Origin: CAWALV01 sp963782965
GTDB lineage: Bacteria > Actinomycetota > Actinomycetes > Acidothermales > Acidothermaceae
NCBI GenBank assembly: GCA_963782965.1
Contig: CAWALV010000002.1
Location: 124,001-188,000 of the forward strand
Length of the DNA: 64,000 nt
Direction: 5' to 3'
Position 1 is the first letter of the stretch. Each line of letters begins with the position of its first letter. The translations under genes were made by a program, and so were the position numbers. Under the pieces are notes generated by a model. That model was given only the letters and a program-made list of their open reading frames with translations, had not been told where the DNA came from and made no database searches. Shown in pieces: positions 9,144 to 16,785 of the stretch.

Positions 9144-9506
9144 GTGAAGCACGATGAGTTGATCGACCTCGAGAAGCAGGGCTGGCAGGCGTTGTCGGCC
9201 ACGGGCACGACCGCCGCCGCGTTCTACGAAGACGTGCTCGCGGAGAAGGTGTTGATGCTGCTGCCCGGCGGGGTGGTGCTCGACGACCGAGCCCAGATCG
9301 TCGAGTCGATGTCGGGGCAGCCATGGTCGCGTCACGAGTTGGGGGGTATGCGGGTGTTCGAACCCGGACCCGACACCGGCGTAGTCGCTTACGGCGTGGT
9401 GGCCGCACGCGAGAACGGGCCCGAATACGCCGCGCTGGTGAGCAGCCTCTACGTCCGCCGCGACGGCGGCTGGAAACTTGCCTTCCACCAGCAAACGCCA
9501 CGCTGA
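9144..9506 (+). CDS. DUF4440/NTF2-like (SnoaL-type) protein
   Basis: A 120-residue protein of the size and pattern of the NTF2-like DUF4440 group: an N-terminal helix (LIDLEKQGWQALSATG), then FYEDVLAEKVLMLLPGG, and the terminal strands SSLYVRRDGGWKLAFHQQTP that are diagnostic of the family. Members form cone-shaped pockets with varied or unknown roles, including small-molecule binding and isomerase activity. The start is GTG at 9144, with AAGGGGA about five bases upstream. It is divergently placed from the 112-residue gene. Confidence 0.85.
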   Translation: MKHDELIDLEKQGWQALSATGTTAAAFYEDVLAEKVLMLLPGGVVLDDRAQIVESMSGQPWSRHELGGMRVFEPGPDTGVVAYGVVAARENGPEYAALVSSLYVRRDGGWKLAFHQQTPR

Positions 9507-9544
9507 GCGGGCGCCTAACTACATGATCGGCGCGCGGGGAGCCT

Positions 9545-10648
9545 TTAGGAGTTGAGGGCGGTGGCGAGCTGGTGGGCGAGCGTCGAATCGACGCCGGTGA
9601 ACACCAGCTGCTCGGGCGCGCAGGCCACCGACGTGGCACCTGCGCACGGGGTCGTCGTCCCGACGACGAAACCGCTGAGGACGAGCGCGACCGGCTTTGC
9701 CGCCGACGCCTTGCCGACTGCCTGGGCAACCGCCGGACCAAGTGCAACCGTGAGCGTCGAAGCGCCGTGGGCGTCGGGAACAATGCTCGCTGTAGCGCCT
9801 GCGAGCGAGTCGACTAGTGGCGCACCGAGTCCGTAACAGGAGTGTTTGTCGGTCGTCACCATCACGCCTGACGCCGGCGCGCGGCCCTCGCAAACTCCTG
9901 GCCACTGCTGGAGAACCGGCCGTAGCGCGATGTCGGAGCTGACGGGCCCGTTCGACGCCGAGTCGAAGAACTTTGCAGTCGCGGTGGTCTCCAGCCTCGC
10001 GCCCGTATCGTCGTAAGCAGCCCACGCCGTCACGGCGTCATAGCTGACGCCGGGCAGCACACCGACGGCAGTGGCGTTCGTCGCGTCTCTCGCGAGCGGG
10101 ATGTCGCGCTGCTCGCCGTCCGCCATGACGGCAACGACACGGGTGACGGACCCCTTGACGAGCACAGCAGTCACGGCACCCCCGGGGCCCTTGCCCGACG
10201 AGATGTCGACGATCGGCTTCGACAGGTCGATCGGATGGGTGCCGCCACATTCACCAGACGCTTCCTTACCTGACGCGTCGACGGTCACCACGCACGTGCT
10301 GCCGCCCGTCCAGTAGAAGTACGTATTCGCGCTGACCTCTGCGAGCGGTGAGGTGGGTCGCAGACGGAAGCTCGCGACATCCGGCCCGGACGCCGCCTTG
10401 CTCGGCGCCGGCACGATTGTCTTCGAAGCGGGTCGCTGCGAGGACGACCCGCCGGGGGCGACGAGCAAGGCCACCACCACGAGCGCCACGACGGCCGCGG
10501 CTGCCGCCAATGGCAGCACGATCCGGCGCGGCAAGCGTGGCTTCCCATGCGGACCCGGCGTCAGAGCACCGATGGGCAGCGTGGGCGGCGGCACGCTGTC
10601 GGCCCACGCCTGGAGGGCGGAACTCAGCCGTTCTTCGGTGCGAGTCAT
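9545..10648 (-). CDS. Single-pass membrane protein paired with ECF sigma factor (putative anti-sigma or sensor)
   Basis: A 367-residue protein with a short cytoplasmic N-terminus (about 1-45), one transmembrane helix (about 46-66, AAAAAVVALVVVALLVAP) and a large extracytoplasmic domain of unknown fold. The start ATG overlaps the sigma factor stop by four bases (ATGA), so the two genes are translationally coupled. That arrangement is usual for SigE-type actinobacterial ECF loci, where a membrane protein of this layout often follows the sigma gene and is suspected to control it. I see no zinc-binding anti-sigma motif (HxxxCxxC) in the N-terminus, so a ZAS-type anti-sigma role is not supported. 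Confidence 0.8.
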   Translation of the reverse strand: MTRTEERLSSALQAWADSVPPPTLPIGALTPGPHGKPRLPRRIVLPLAAAAAVVALVVVALLVAPGGSSSQRPASKTIVPAPSKAASGPDVASFRLRPTSPLAEVSANTYFYWTGGSTCVVTVDASGKEASGECGGTHPIDLSKPIVDISSGKGPGGAVTAVLVKGSVTRVVAVMADGEQRDIPLARDATNATAVGVLPGVSYDAVTAWAAYDDTGARLETTATAKFFDSASNGPVSSDIALRPVLQQWPGVCEGRAPASGVMVTTDKHSCYGLGAPLVDSLAGATASIVPDAHGASTLTVALGPAVAQAVGKASAAKPVALVLSGFVVGTTTPCAGATSVACAPEQLVFTGVDSTLAHQLATALNS

Positions 10649-11175
10649 GAGCGCGCCTCCAACGCTTCTTCCAACGCGGCGATGCCGCGGGCGCAGTGCG
10701 ATTTCACCGCGCCGCGCGAGATTCCCATAGCGGCTGCGATTTCCGCTTCACTCAAGTCGAGCCAGTAGCGCAGGGTCAGCGCTTCGCGCTGCCGACGAGG
10801 CAATGCCGCGAGGGCCCGCACGACCTCGCGATGCTCCTCGCCGAGTTCGGCTGCCTGCTCGGCCGACGCGACCGGTGGCGGCGCCGGCGTATCACGACGG
10901 GCAACCTTCAAGTGCCGCAGCCGCGAGCGGGTGAGGTTGATCACGGTCGTGCGCAGGTAGCCCACCGCCGCATCCGGGTCGCGAAGCCGAGACCACGAGC
11001 GGTGCAGCCGGGCGAACGCCTCTTGGACGACGTCCTCGGGGTCGTCCGCACCGAGCAGCACCGCGAGTTGTACGAGGCCACGAAAGTGTGCCGGGAAGGC
11101 ATCCCGAACGAAGTCGTCGAATGCCGCGGCCCGACCGGCCGGGCTTGCCTCGTCGCTGGCGATTGAAGCGGTCAC
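10645..11175 (-). CDS. SigE family ECF RNA polymerase sigma factor
   Basis: A 176-residue sigma-70 family protein. Region 2 is seen in FDDFVRDAFPAHFRGLVQLA and the promoter-melting segment DPEDVVQEAFARLHRSW. Region 4 is the helix-turn-helix RQREALTLRYWLDLSEAEIA followed by MGISRGAVKSHCARGIAAL. These are the marks of the actinobacterial SigE/SigK-like ECF group. GTG at 11175 has GAGGAG ten bases upstream. It is the first gene of a two-gene operon with the membrane protein that follows. Signal and regulon are unknown. Confidence 0.93.
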   Translation of the reverse strand: MTASIASDEASPAGRAAAFDDFVRDAFPAHFRGLVQLAVLLGADDPEDVVQEAFARLHRSWSRLRDPDAAVGYLRTTVINLTRSRLRHLKVARRDTPAPPPVASAEQAAELGEEHREVVRALAALPRRQREALTLRYWLDLSEAEIAAAMGISRGAVKSHCARGIAALEEALEARS

Positions 11176-11285
11176 GTTGCAAAGACTCCTCGACGGAGTC
11201 GAGGTTTACCGGCGCATCGAGGAATTTGTGGCCACCGGCTCCGCCTCCCTCGGCTTTCCGCGCCCGCTTTCCCGCGATCATGTAG

Positions 11286-13248
11286 TTAATCGCGCTGGTC
11301 GAGGGCCTGGATCTCCTTCGTCGCAGCGCGCAGTCTGGCCGCAAGGGTGCGGGCGATCGCTCGATACAGCTCGGCCGCAGCAGCAGGCGCGTCGATACCG
11401 AGCTTCTCGAACGCCTCGGCGGTGACGACGTAGCACAGCGTCGCCTCGTCGGCCACAACACTCGCCGATCGCGTGCCGCCCTCGACGAGCGCCAGTTCGC
11501 CGAACGACGACCCGGGGCCCATGGTGCTGAGCCGGCGAGACGAGCCTGCGCCGGCGACGACCGCGCTCACGTAACCTGCGCCGACGAAGTAGAGCCCGTC
11601 GGCCGGCTGGCCCGCCGAGAAGATCGTGGCACCGGCCGGATAGACCCGAGTGACGCTGGCCGCCTCCACCGCGGCGAGCGTCTCGGGCTGGAGTTCGGCG
11701 AGCAGGTCCTGCGCCGGTAGGGGCACCAGCGCGTCGGCCGGCTCCGGGATGATCCCCGCCGTCCGCAAGCAGGGCGTCCTCACACCAGCGCAGCGCGTCG
11801 TCGACCCGCGCGACGCCGATGGTCGCCGCTACCTCGAGCGGCGCGACATCGCGCCGTGTAGCTCGGCTCTTCGGCGCAACCAGGACGACGTCAGCACCGG
11901 AGGCTCGCAGATGCTCGATGAGCATGGCCGATATCTGCACGGCCGCAGGCTCGATGTGATGCACGCGACGCAGGTCGAAGACGTGCCAGTCGCCGCGCCC
12001 GCCCGAGGAGACTGAGCGCGCGACCCGCTCGGCGCTGGCCGCGTCGTGGGCCCCGCTGAGCGTGTGCAGCACGATTCGCCCGCCCTCGGCGTCGAGGATC
12101 TCGCGCTCACGGTCTCGGCGAACCCGCATCGACCGGACGACGTCAGCGCGGCTGACCCGATGATTGCTCCGCAGTTCGGCGTCACCCATCGCAAAGAGGT
12201 GCAGGTCGAGCCGGCGGGAGAGATGCTCGTACGCCGCGATCCCGCGCACGCTGTTGCCGCGCGGATCGAGCAGCGGGCTGTGCGCGCCGAACCCGAGCCG
12301 GCCCGGTTGCACGGCGGTGATGCCGCCACTGACTCCGCTCTTCGCCGGCAGCCCGACACGGTAGAGCCACTCACCCGCGAAGTCGTACATGCCGCACGTC
12401 GACATCACGGTCAGCACCCGGCTGACAGCCGAGGGAGGGACGACGACGTCGCCGGTCAGCGGATTTACCCCGCCGGCAGCCAGCGTGGCGGCCATCACCG
12501 CGAGGTCCTCGGCCGTGACAAGGACCGAGCATTGCCGGAAATAGGTGGCCAACGCGACGTCGACGTCGACGTCGAGGGCACTGACCGACCGCAGCAGGAA
12601 GGCGATCGCACGGTTGCGGTCGCCGGTCACCGATTCCGATTCGTAGACTCGCTCATCGACGTCGAGTGGCCGGCCGGCGAAGGCGGACAGCCCTCGCAGC
12701 ACCTTCTCGAACCGCTCGTCGTCCGCGCCGCCGACGAGGGCCGTGGTGACGATGGCGCCCGCGTTCACCATGGGATTGAACGGTCGTCCCAACGAGTCGA
12801 CGCTGATCGTGTTGAACGGATTCCCGGTCGGCTCGACGCCCACCTTCGCCAGCACGTCGTCGATGCCACGCTCGGCGAGAGCAAGCGCGTATACGAACGG
12901 CTTCGACACCGACTGGATCGTGAACGGCTCGAGCCGACCTGCGGTATAGACGTGCCCGTCGAGGGTGGCGAGAGCCAGTCCGAACGTCGTGGGGTCAGCG
13001 CGCGCCAGCTCGGGGATGTAAGTCGCGAGCTCGCCGCCGCCGTGTTGAACGGCCGCCTGCCACGCGTCGTCCAGCAGCAATTCAATCGGCCCGCGGCTCG
13101 GCGTGACCGGAGGGGCGGGCGCCGGCTCCGCCACGGTGGGCGCCACGAGATCTGCCGTCACCGCGCCATGGTCGCGGCACCGTATTTCCACGACGTTTCG
13201 GCCCGGCGACGATTGTCGCGGCCCCCGACCGGGCCGGGGCCCCTGCAT
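11286..13248 (-). pseudogene. glsA: Glutaminase-STAS-cyclic nucleotide-binding fusion protein, frameshifted
   Basis: The first part is a serine-dependent glutaminase (L-glutamine to glutamate plus ammonia), with the Ser113/Lys116 pair in FTIQSVSKPF and NPMVNAGAI downstream. It is followed by a STAS-like domain (GRIVLHTLSG to ALRWCEDALL). At about 11755-11785 the frame breaks. A cyclic nucleotide-binding/Crp-type domain then continues in another frame: PETLAAVEAASVTRVYPAG, GATIFSAGQPADGLYFVGAG and GPGSSFGELALVEGG, ending at 11286. Three-domain glutaminases of this order are known in actinobacteria, so the two pieces belong together. The GELALxxGG phosphate-binding cassette looks intact although the usual Arg is not evident (GGTRSA follows). 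The true start is unsure: no good ribosome site precedes 13248, and GTG codons near 13160-13200 are alternatives. Confidence 0.82.
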
Positions 13249-13300
13249 GAAGGAATTTCCGTCATAGGTGCCGAAAATCCTTCACGCTGGGAGAACGGGT

Positions 13301-14350
13301 TCAGCGGACGACGCTCACGCTGCCACCGCCGGTGCTCGCTCGCAGCTCGCCGTCGCTGCCGTCACCGACGGTGCCGGTGATGTGGCCGTGACGGGCGCGC
13401 AGCCCCTCGACGTCGGTGAAGGCCCCGGTGCCGGACGCGTCGACGCGGAGGCTCGAGCCCTCGGCGAGCCGGACGGCGATGCTGCCGCCACCGGTGCGCG
13501 CGGCGGAGCTCCCCCGCAGTCGCCCGTCGATCCGGATGCTGCCACCGCCGGTGCTCGCGGCGAGCGTGCCATCGAACTCGGCGACATCGATCGAACCGCC
13601 ACCCGTGACGAGGTGAGCGTCACCGCGGGCACCGCGAAGGGTGATGCCGCCGCCGCCGGTCTTGACCCGCGCGGCACCCGCGACGCCGTCCGCATGCACA
13701 TGACCGCCACCGGTCTTCACGTCGATCTCGCTACCGAAAGGCACCGCGACGTCGAGCCGGATGCCACGCCGCCACCAGCGCGTTCGGCTCCGGCAGGTGA
13801 TTTCGACGATGCCGTCGTGCTCGGCGACGTCGAGGACGCGCGGCTGCTCCGTGCCACCACGGGCCTGCGCGCGAACCGCGACCTCGGGGTCGGCGTGACC
13901 GATGATTCGCATTGCGCCGCCGTCGGAATCGATACGCACCAGGCCGGGCGTGAGCATCTCGACACTGCGTTCGGTCAGGACTTCGTCTTCGCCGAAGCCG
14001 CCGATCGACTGCGTGGCGGCTTCCGTCGCGTTGTCGATCAACTCCCCGATGCGATCGCCGAGACTGCCGACGCGTTCGGTGAGGCGGTCCGCCCAGCCGA
14101 GTGGCGCACGACCGAACGGGGGGCCGGCGGAGGGCGCTCCGGTGAACGAATCGTCGTCGGCGTCTTCGGTATCGAGGGTGTCGAGGGTGTCGAGGGTGTC
14201 GAGCGGGTCGAGCGCGTCGAGGGCGGCCAGCTCGGCCTCCAGCTGGGCGAGCTGCTCGTCGATGCCGGTTCGCTCGTGCACCTGACGGGCCAGCTCCTCG
14301 GCGCGCGCCGCGAGTTCCATCGCACGCTTGGCGACGTCGTCGGCGTTCAT
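13301..14350 (-). CDS. DUF4097 family beta-strand repeat protein with coiled N-terminus
   Basis: A 349-residue protein. The N-terminus is a helical, coiled-coil-like stretch (MELAARAEELARQVHERTG). Next is an acidic spacer of repeated Leu-Asp-Thr units (LDPLDTLDTLDTLDTED, about 50-66), and from about 145 a right-handed beta-repeat domain with seven TGGG turns (KTGGGHVHADG, VTGGGSIDVAEF, STGGGSVSVVR). This is the DUF4097 (adhesin-like) fold, whose function is unknown. ATG at 14350 overlaps the stop of the upstream HTH gene as ATGA. A GTG at 14365 with AGGAG six bases upstream is an equally possible start. The HTH partner suggests a self-contained regulated pair. Confidence 0.83.
   Translation of the reverse strand: MNADDVAKRAMELAARAEELARQVHERTGIDEQLAQLEAELAALDALDPLDTLDTLDTLDTEDADDDSFTGAPSAGPPFGRAPLGWADRLTERVGSLGDRIGELIDNATEAATQSIGGFGEDEVLTERSVEMLTPGLVRIDSDGGAMRIIGHADPEVAVRAQARGGTEQPRVLDVAEHDGIVEITCRSRTRWWRRGIRLDVAVPFGSEIDVKTGGGHVHADGVAGAARVKTGGGGITLRGARGDAHLVTGGGSIDVAEFDGTLAASTGGGSIRIDGRLRGSSAARTGGGSIAVRLAEGSSLRVDASGTGAFTDVEGLRARHGHITGTVGDGSDGELRASTGGGSVSVVR
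14150..14205. repeat. Nine-base tandem repeat within the DUF4097 gene
   Basis: On the plus strand the unit GTGTCGAGG occurs about three times perfectly between 14174 and 14204, flanked by degenerate copies (GTATCGAGG, GGGTCGAGC, GCGTCGAGG). Because the unit is a multiple of three, it encodes Leu-Asp-Thr repeats without breaking the frame, and copy-number change would only alter the linker length of the protein. Confidence 0.75.
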
Positions 14351-14661
14351 GGGTTCTTCGACCACCGTTTTCTCCTGTCTTCTGCGAGCCGTGCCCGTTG
14401 CGCCTGCAACCGGCTCTTATCGGCCTCGATCTGGCGTTTGATCCCGCGGCCGAGCCGTTCCCACGCGGCTTGGCGGCTTATACCGAGAGCGGCGCCGATG
14501 GTTTCCCACGTCTCCCCGCGAGCCAGCGCGGTTCGGGCGAGATGGGCTTCCCAGTCCGGCAACGACTCGCGCAACTCCCGCGCAGCGCACAGTGCCGGCA
14601 ACGGATCGGTGTCGTCGGCCGCGGCCTGCAAGGCCTTCTCGAGTTCAGCGCGGAACGGCAT
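14347..14661 (-). CDS. Small helix-turn-helix protein (sigma-region-4-like)
   Basis: A 104-residue basic, all-helical protein. The segment ARGETWETIGAALGISRQAAWERLGR is a clear helix-turn-helix of the type that follows sigma region 4 or small actinobacterial regulators. The C-terminus is a charged helix (KRQIEADKSRLQAQRARLAED). Its stop overlaps the DUF4097 start as ATGA, so the two are co-expressed. It probably binds DNA and may control its partner, but the target is unknown. Confidence 0.8.
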   Translation of the reverse strand: MPFRAELEKALQAAADDTDPLPALCAARELRESLPDWEAHLARTALARGETWETIGAALGISRQAAWERLGRGIKRQIEADKSRLQAQRARLAEDRRKRWSKNP

Positions 14662-14881
14662 GCTGTCAAGGTTGCCCTGACAGGTGGGCGACTGTCAAGA
14701 CGTTCTTGACGGAACCGGGGGCTTTGTGCTGCCCTTTCGCGGGCGGCGAAGACCTTCTTGCCGGTCGGGGTGCCAGGTGTCGCTCGCTGGGTAGGCCCGT
14801 CGGTTGAAGAGACGGCGTGTCGGTGAAGACCCGGCGCCGCGACGGCTGGAGGGGACGGGTGAACGCAGGGACGTGTCCGGG
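14662..14881. other. Divergent intergenic region
   Basis: About 220 bases between the divergent HTH/DUF4097 pair and the SpoIIE phosphatase gene. It contains CTTGACAG near 14678 and TCTTGACGG near 14704, each resembling a -35 hexamer in one orientation, but I could not match convincing -10 boxes. Promoters for both transcription units must lie here. Confidence 0.4.
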
Positions 14882-16021
14882 ATGAAGCAGGACCTGGTCA
14901 GTGCTGCATTGGAGCACCTGGCGGACCTGAATCCTCGCGACCTGCCCGCCGGACTGCTCCGGGTCGCGAGCCAGTCAGGTATCACCGACGCGACGATCTA
15001 CCTGGCTGACCTGCAGCAGGCCTCCCTCGTTGCGTGGTCTGATTCCGAGCGGCCACGGGAAAGCGTCGACACCTCACTCGCCGGGCGGGCCTTCCAGCGT
15101 GGCCAGCCGACCGCAGGCAACGACAGCGTGTGGTGGTTCCCGATCTCCGACGGCGGCGACCGGCTCGGCGTGCTGCGCGCCGTCCTGCCCGACTCTACGG
15201 ACGACGACCTGGCCGGCGCGTGCCGCACGTTGTCGGCGCTGCTCGGGTTGCTCATCACGTCGCGCGGGTTACGCACCGACATCATCGTCAACGGTTGCCG
15301 CGACCGCGACGTGACCCTCGCGGCGGAGATGCGCTGGGCAATGCTGCCGCCGCGGTCGCTGACCGCACCCGACATCTGCGTCGCCGGCCACCTCGAGCCG
15401 GCCTACGAAATCGCCGGTGACAGCTTCGATTACGCACTCAACGGCGACAACCTCGACCTGGCCATCTTCGATGCGATGGGGCACGGGTTGACGGCGAGCC
15501 GGTTGGCCAACCTCGCCATCGCCGGCTACCGGCACAGCCGCCGCGAGGGCAACGACCTGAGCGAGATCTACCGCGACATCGACGAGGCCGTCCTGAGCGA
15601 GTTCGGGGACGGCGAGTTCGCGACCGCTCACTTGTTACGGCTGCATGTTCCCACCGGCGAATTGTCGGTGGTCAACGCCGGACATCCCGGCCCGCTGCTC
15701 ATCCGGGCAGGAAGCGCCCACCCGCTCGAACTCCAGCCGGCCACGCCGATGGGGCTCGGCCTCGTCGAGGCAGCGGTCGGAACCCTGCGCCTCGAACCCG
15801 GCGACGCCGTCGTCCTCTTCTCCGACGGCATGACCGAAGCCCGGTCCGCCGGCGGTGACCTGTTCACCGTCGAGCGGGTGGGTGACCTGGCCGCACGCGC
15901 GATCGCGGGCGGCGACACCATCGCCGAGACGGCGCGCCGGCTGATCCGCAACGTCATCGAGCACCGCGGCGTCAGCCTCGAGGACGACGCGACGCTGGTC
16001 ATGGTCGGTTGGCGCATCTGA
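14882..16021 (+). CDS. SpoIIE-type PP2C protein phosphatase with N-terminal GAF-like sensor domain
   Basis: A 379-residue protein. The N-terminal 150 residues resemble a small GAF domain (ITDATIYLADLQQASLVAWS, WWFPISDGGDRLGVLRAV). The C-terminal half is a SpoIIE/RsbU phosphatase: LAAEMRWAMLPPRS, AGDSFDYAL, LDLAIFDAMGHG, VVNAGHPGPLLI, VVLFSDGMTEAR and EDDATLVMVGW supply the metal-binding aspartates. Such enzymes dephosphorylate anti-anti-sigma factors in partner-switching systems. Many actinobacteria have dozens, so the partner cannot be named. The frame is open further upstream, but homology begins at MKQDLVSAALEHL, and AGGGA lies ten bases before the ATG at 14882. Confidence 0.9.
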   Translation: MKQDLVSAALEHLADLNPRDLPAGLLRVASQSGITDATIYLADLQQASLVAWSDSERPRESVDTSLAGRAFQRGQPTAGNDSVWWFPISDGGDRLGVLRAVLPDSTDDDLAGACRTLSALLGLLITSRGLRTDIIVNGCRDRDVTLAAEMRWAMLPPRSLTAPDICVAGHLEPAYEIAGDSFDYALNGDNLDLAIFDAMGHGLTASRLANLAIAGYRHSRREGNDLSEIYRDIDEAVLSEFGDGEFATAHLLRLHVPTGELSVVNAGHPGPLLIRAGSAHPLELQPATPMGLGLVEAAVGTLRLEPGDAVVLFSDGMTEARSAGGDLFTVERVGDLAARAIAGGDTIAETARRLIRNVIEHRGVSLEDDATLVMVGWRI

Positions 16022-16095
16022 CGGCCGAGCCGGCGTAAGAGACAGCCGAACACCTGCGCTCGCCGAACGCACGGGTGCTGCGGTTGAATGCGACC

Positions 16096-16785
16096 ATGGC
16101 CGATGACGCCCCGGCGCTGCGCGTCCTCATCGCGGAAGACGCCTACATCGCGCGCGAGGGCACCCGCCGGTTGCTTGAGGAGCAGCCTGACGTCGAGGTC
16201 GTCGGCGTGGCCGACGACTACGACCAGGTCGTGGCGGCCGCGCGTCGGCTGCGACCCGACGTCGTGCTGATGGACGTGAAGATGCCGCCCACCTACTCGA
16301 TGGAGGGCATCCAAGCAGCTCACGCCATCAAGGCCGAACGACCGGAGACCGGCGTCGTGGTGCTGTCGCAGCACGATGACGAGGAATACGTCTGGGCGCT
16401 GTTGCGGAACGGCGTGGAAGGCTACGGCTACCTGCACAAGGTGCGCGTGGGCGACGCGGCTCAACTGCTGCGCGCGCTGCGGGAGGTCGCAGCCGGCGGG
16501 TCCGCGCTCGACCCGCGAATCGTCGAAACACTGCTGCGTCGCCGCTCGAGCAAACCCGGTTCGCGGCTGGCGACACTCGCACCCAACGAACTCCAGGTGC
16601 TGGAGCTGATGGCGAGCGGCCGGTCGAACCAGGCCATCGCCGACGAGCTGCACTTGTCAGTCGGATCGGTCGAAAAGCGCATCGCGGCGGTGTTCGCGAA
16701 ACTCGGTGTCGGCCCCGAGCCCGAGCTCAACCGCCGCGTGGCCGCCGTCCTCATCTACCTGCGGGAATCGGCCACCACAGGCTGA
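16096..16785 (+). CDS. NarL/LuxR-family two-component response regulator
   Basis: A 229-residue response regulator. The receiver domain shows the acidic pair in IAEDAYIAREG, the phosphoacceptor Asp in VLMDVKMPP, and the conserved Lys in YLHKVRVGD. The output domain is a LuxR helix-turn-helix (LAPNELQVLELMASGRSNQA with IADELHLSVGSVEKRI). The adjacent convergent histidine kinase is of the HisKA_3 class that partners NarL-type regulators, so they are very likely a cognate pair despite opposite strands. The start at MADDAPALRV (16096) matches the family; upstream in-frame codons add no conserved sequence. The 3' end overlaps the kinase gene by 31 bases. Confidence 0.93.
   Translation: MADDAPALRVLIAEDAYIAREGTRRLLEEQPDVEVVGVADDYDQVVAAARRLRPDVVLMDVKMPPTYSMEGIQAAHAIKAERPETGVVVLSQHDDEEYVWALLRNGVEGYGYLHKVRVGDAAQLLRALREVAAGGSALDPRIVETLLRRRSSKPGSRLATLAPNELQVLELMASGRSNQAIADELHLSVGSVEKRIAAVFAKLGVGPEPELNRRVAAVLIYLRESATTG

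Noticed and set aside
8593..9783. Minus-strand 396-residue open frame
   Set aside because: Arg/Ser-rich composition, no domain, overlaps three better supported genes on both strands; a high-GC shadow.
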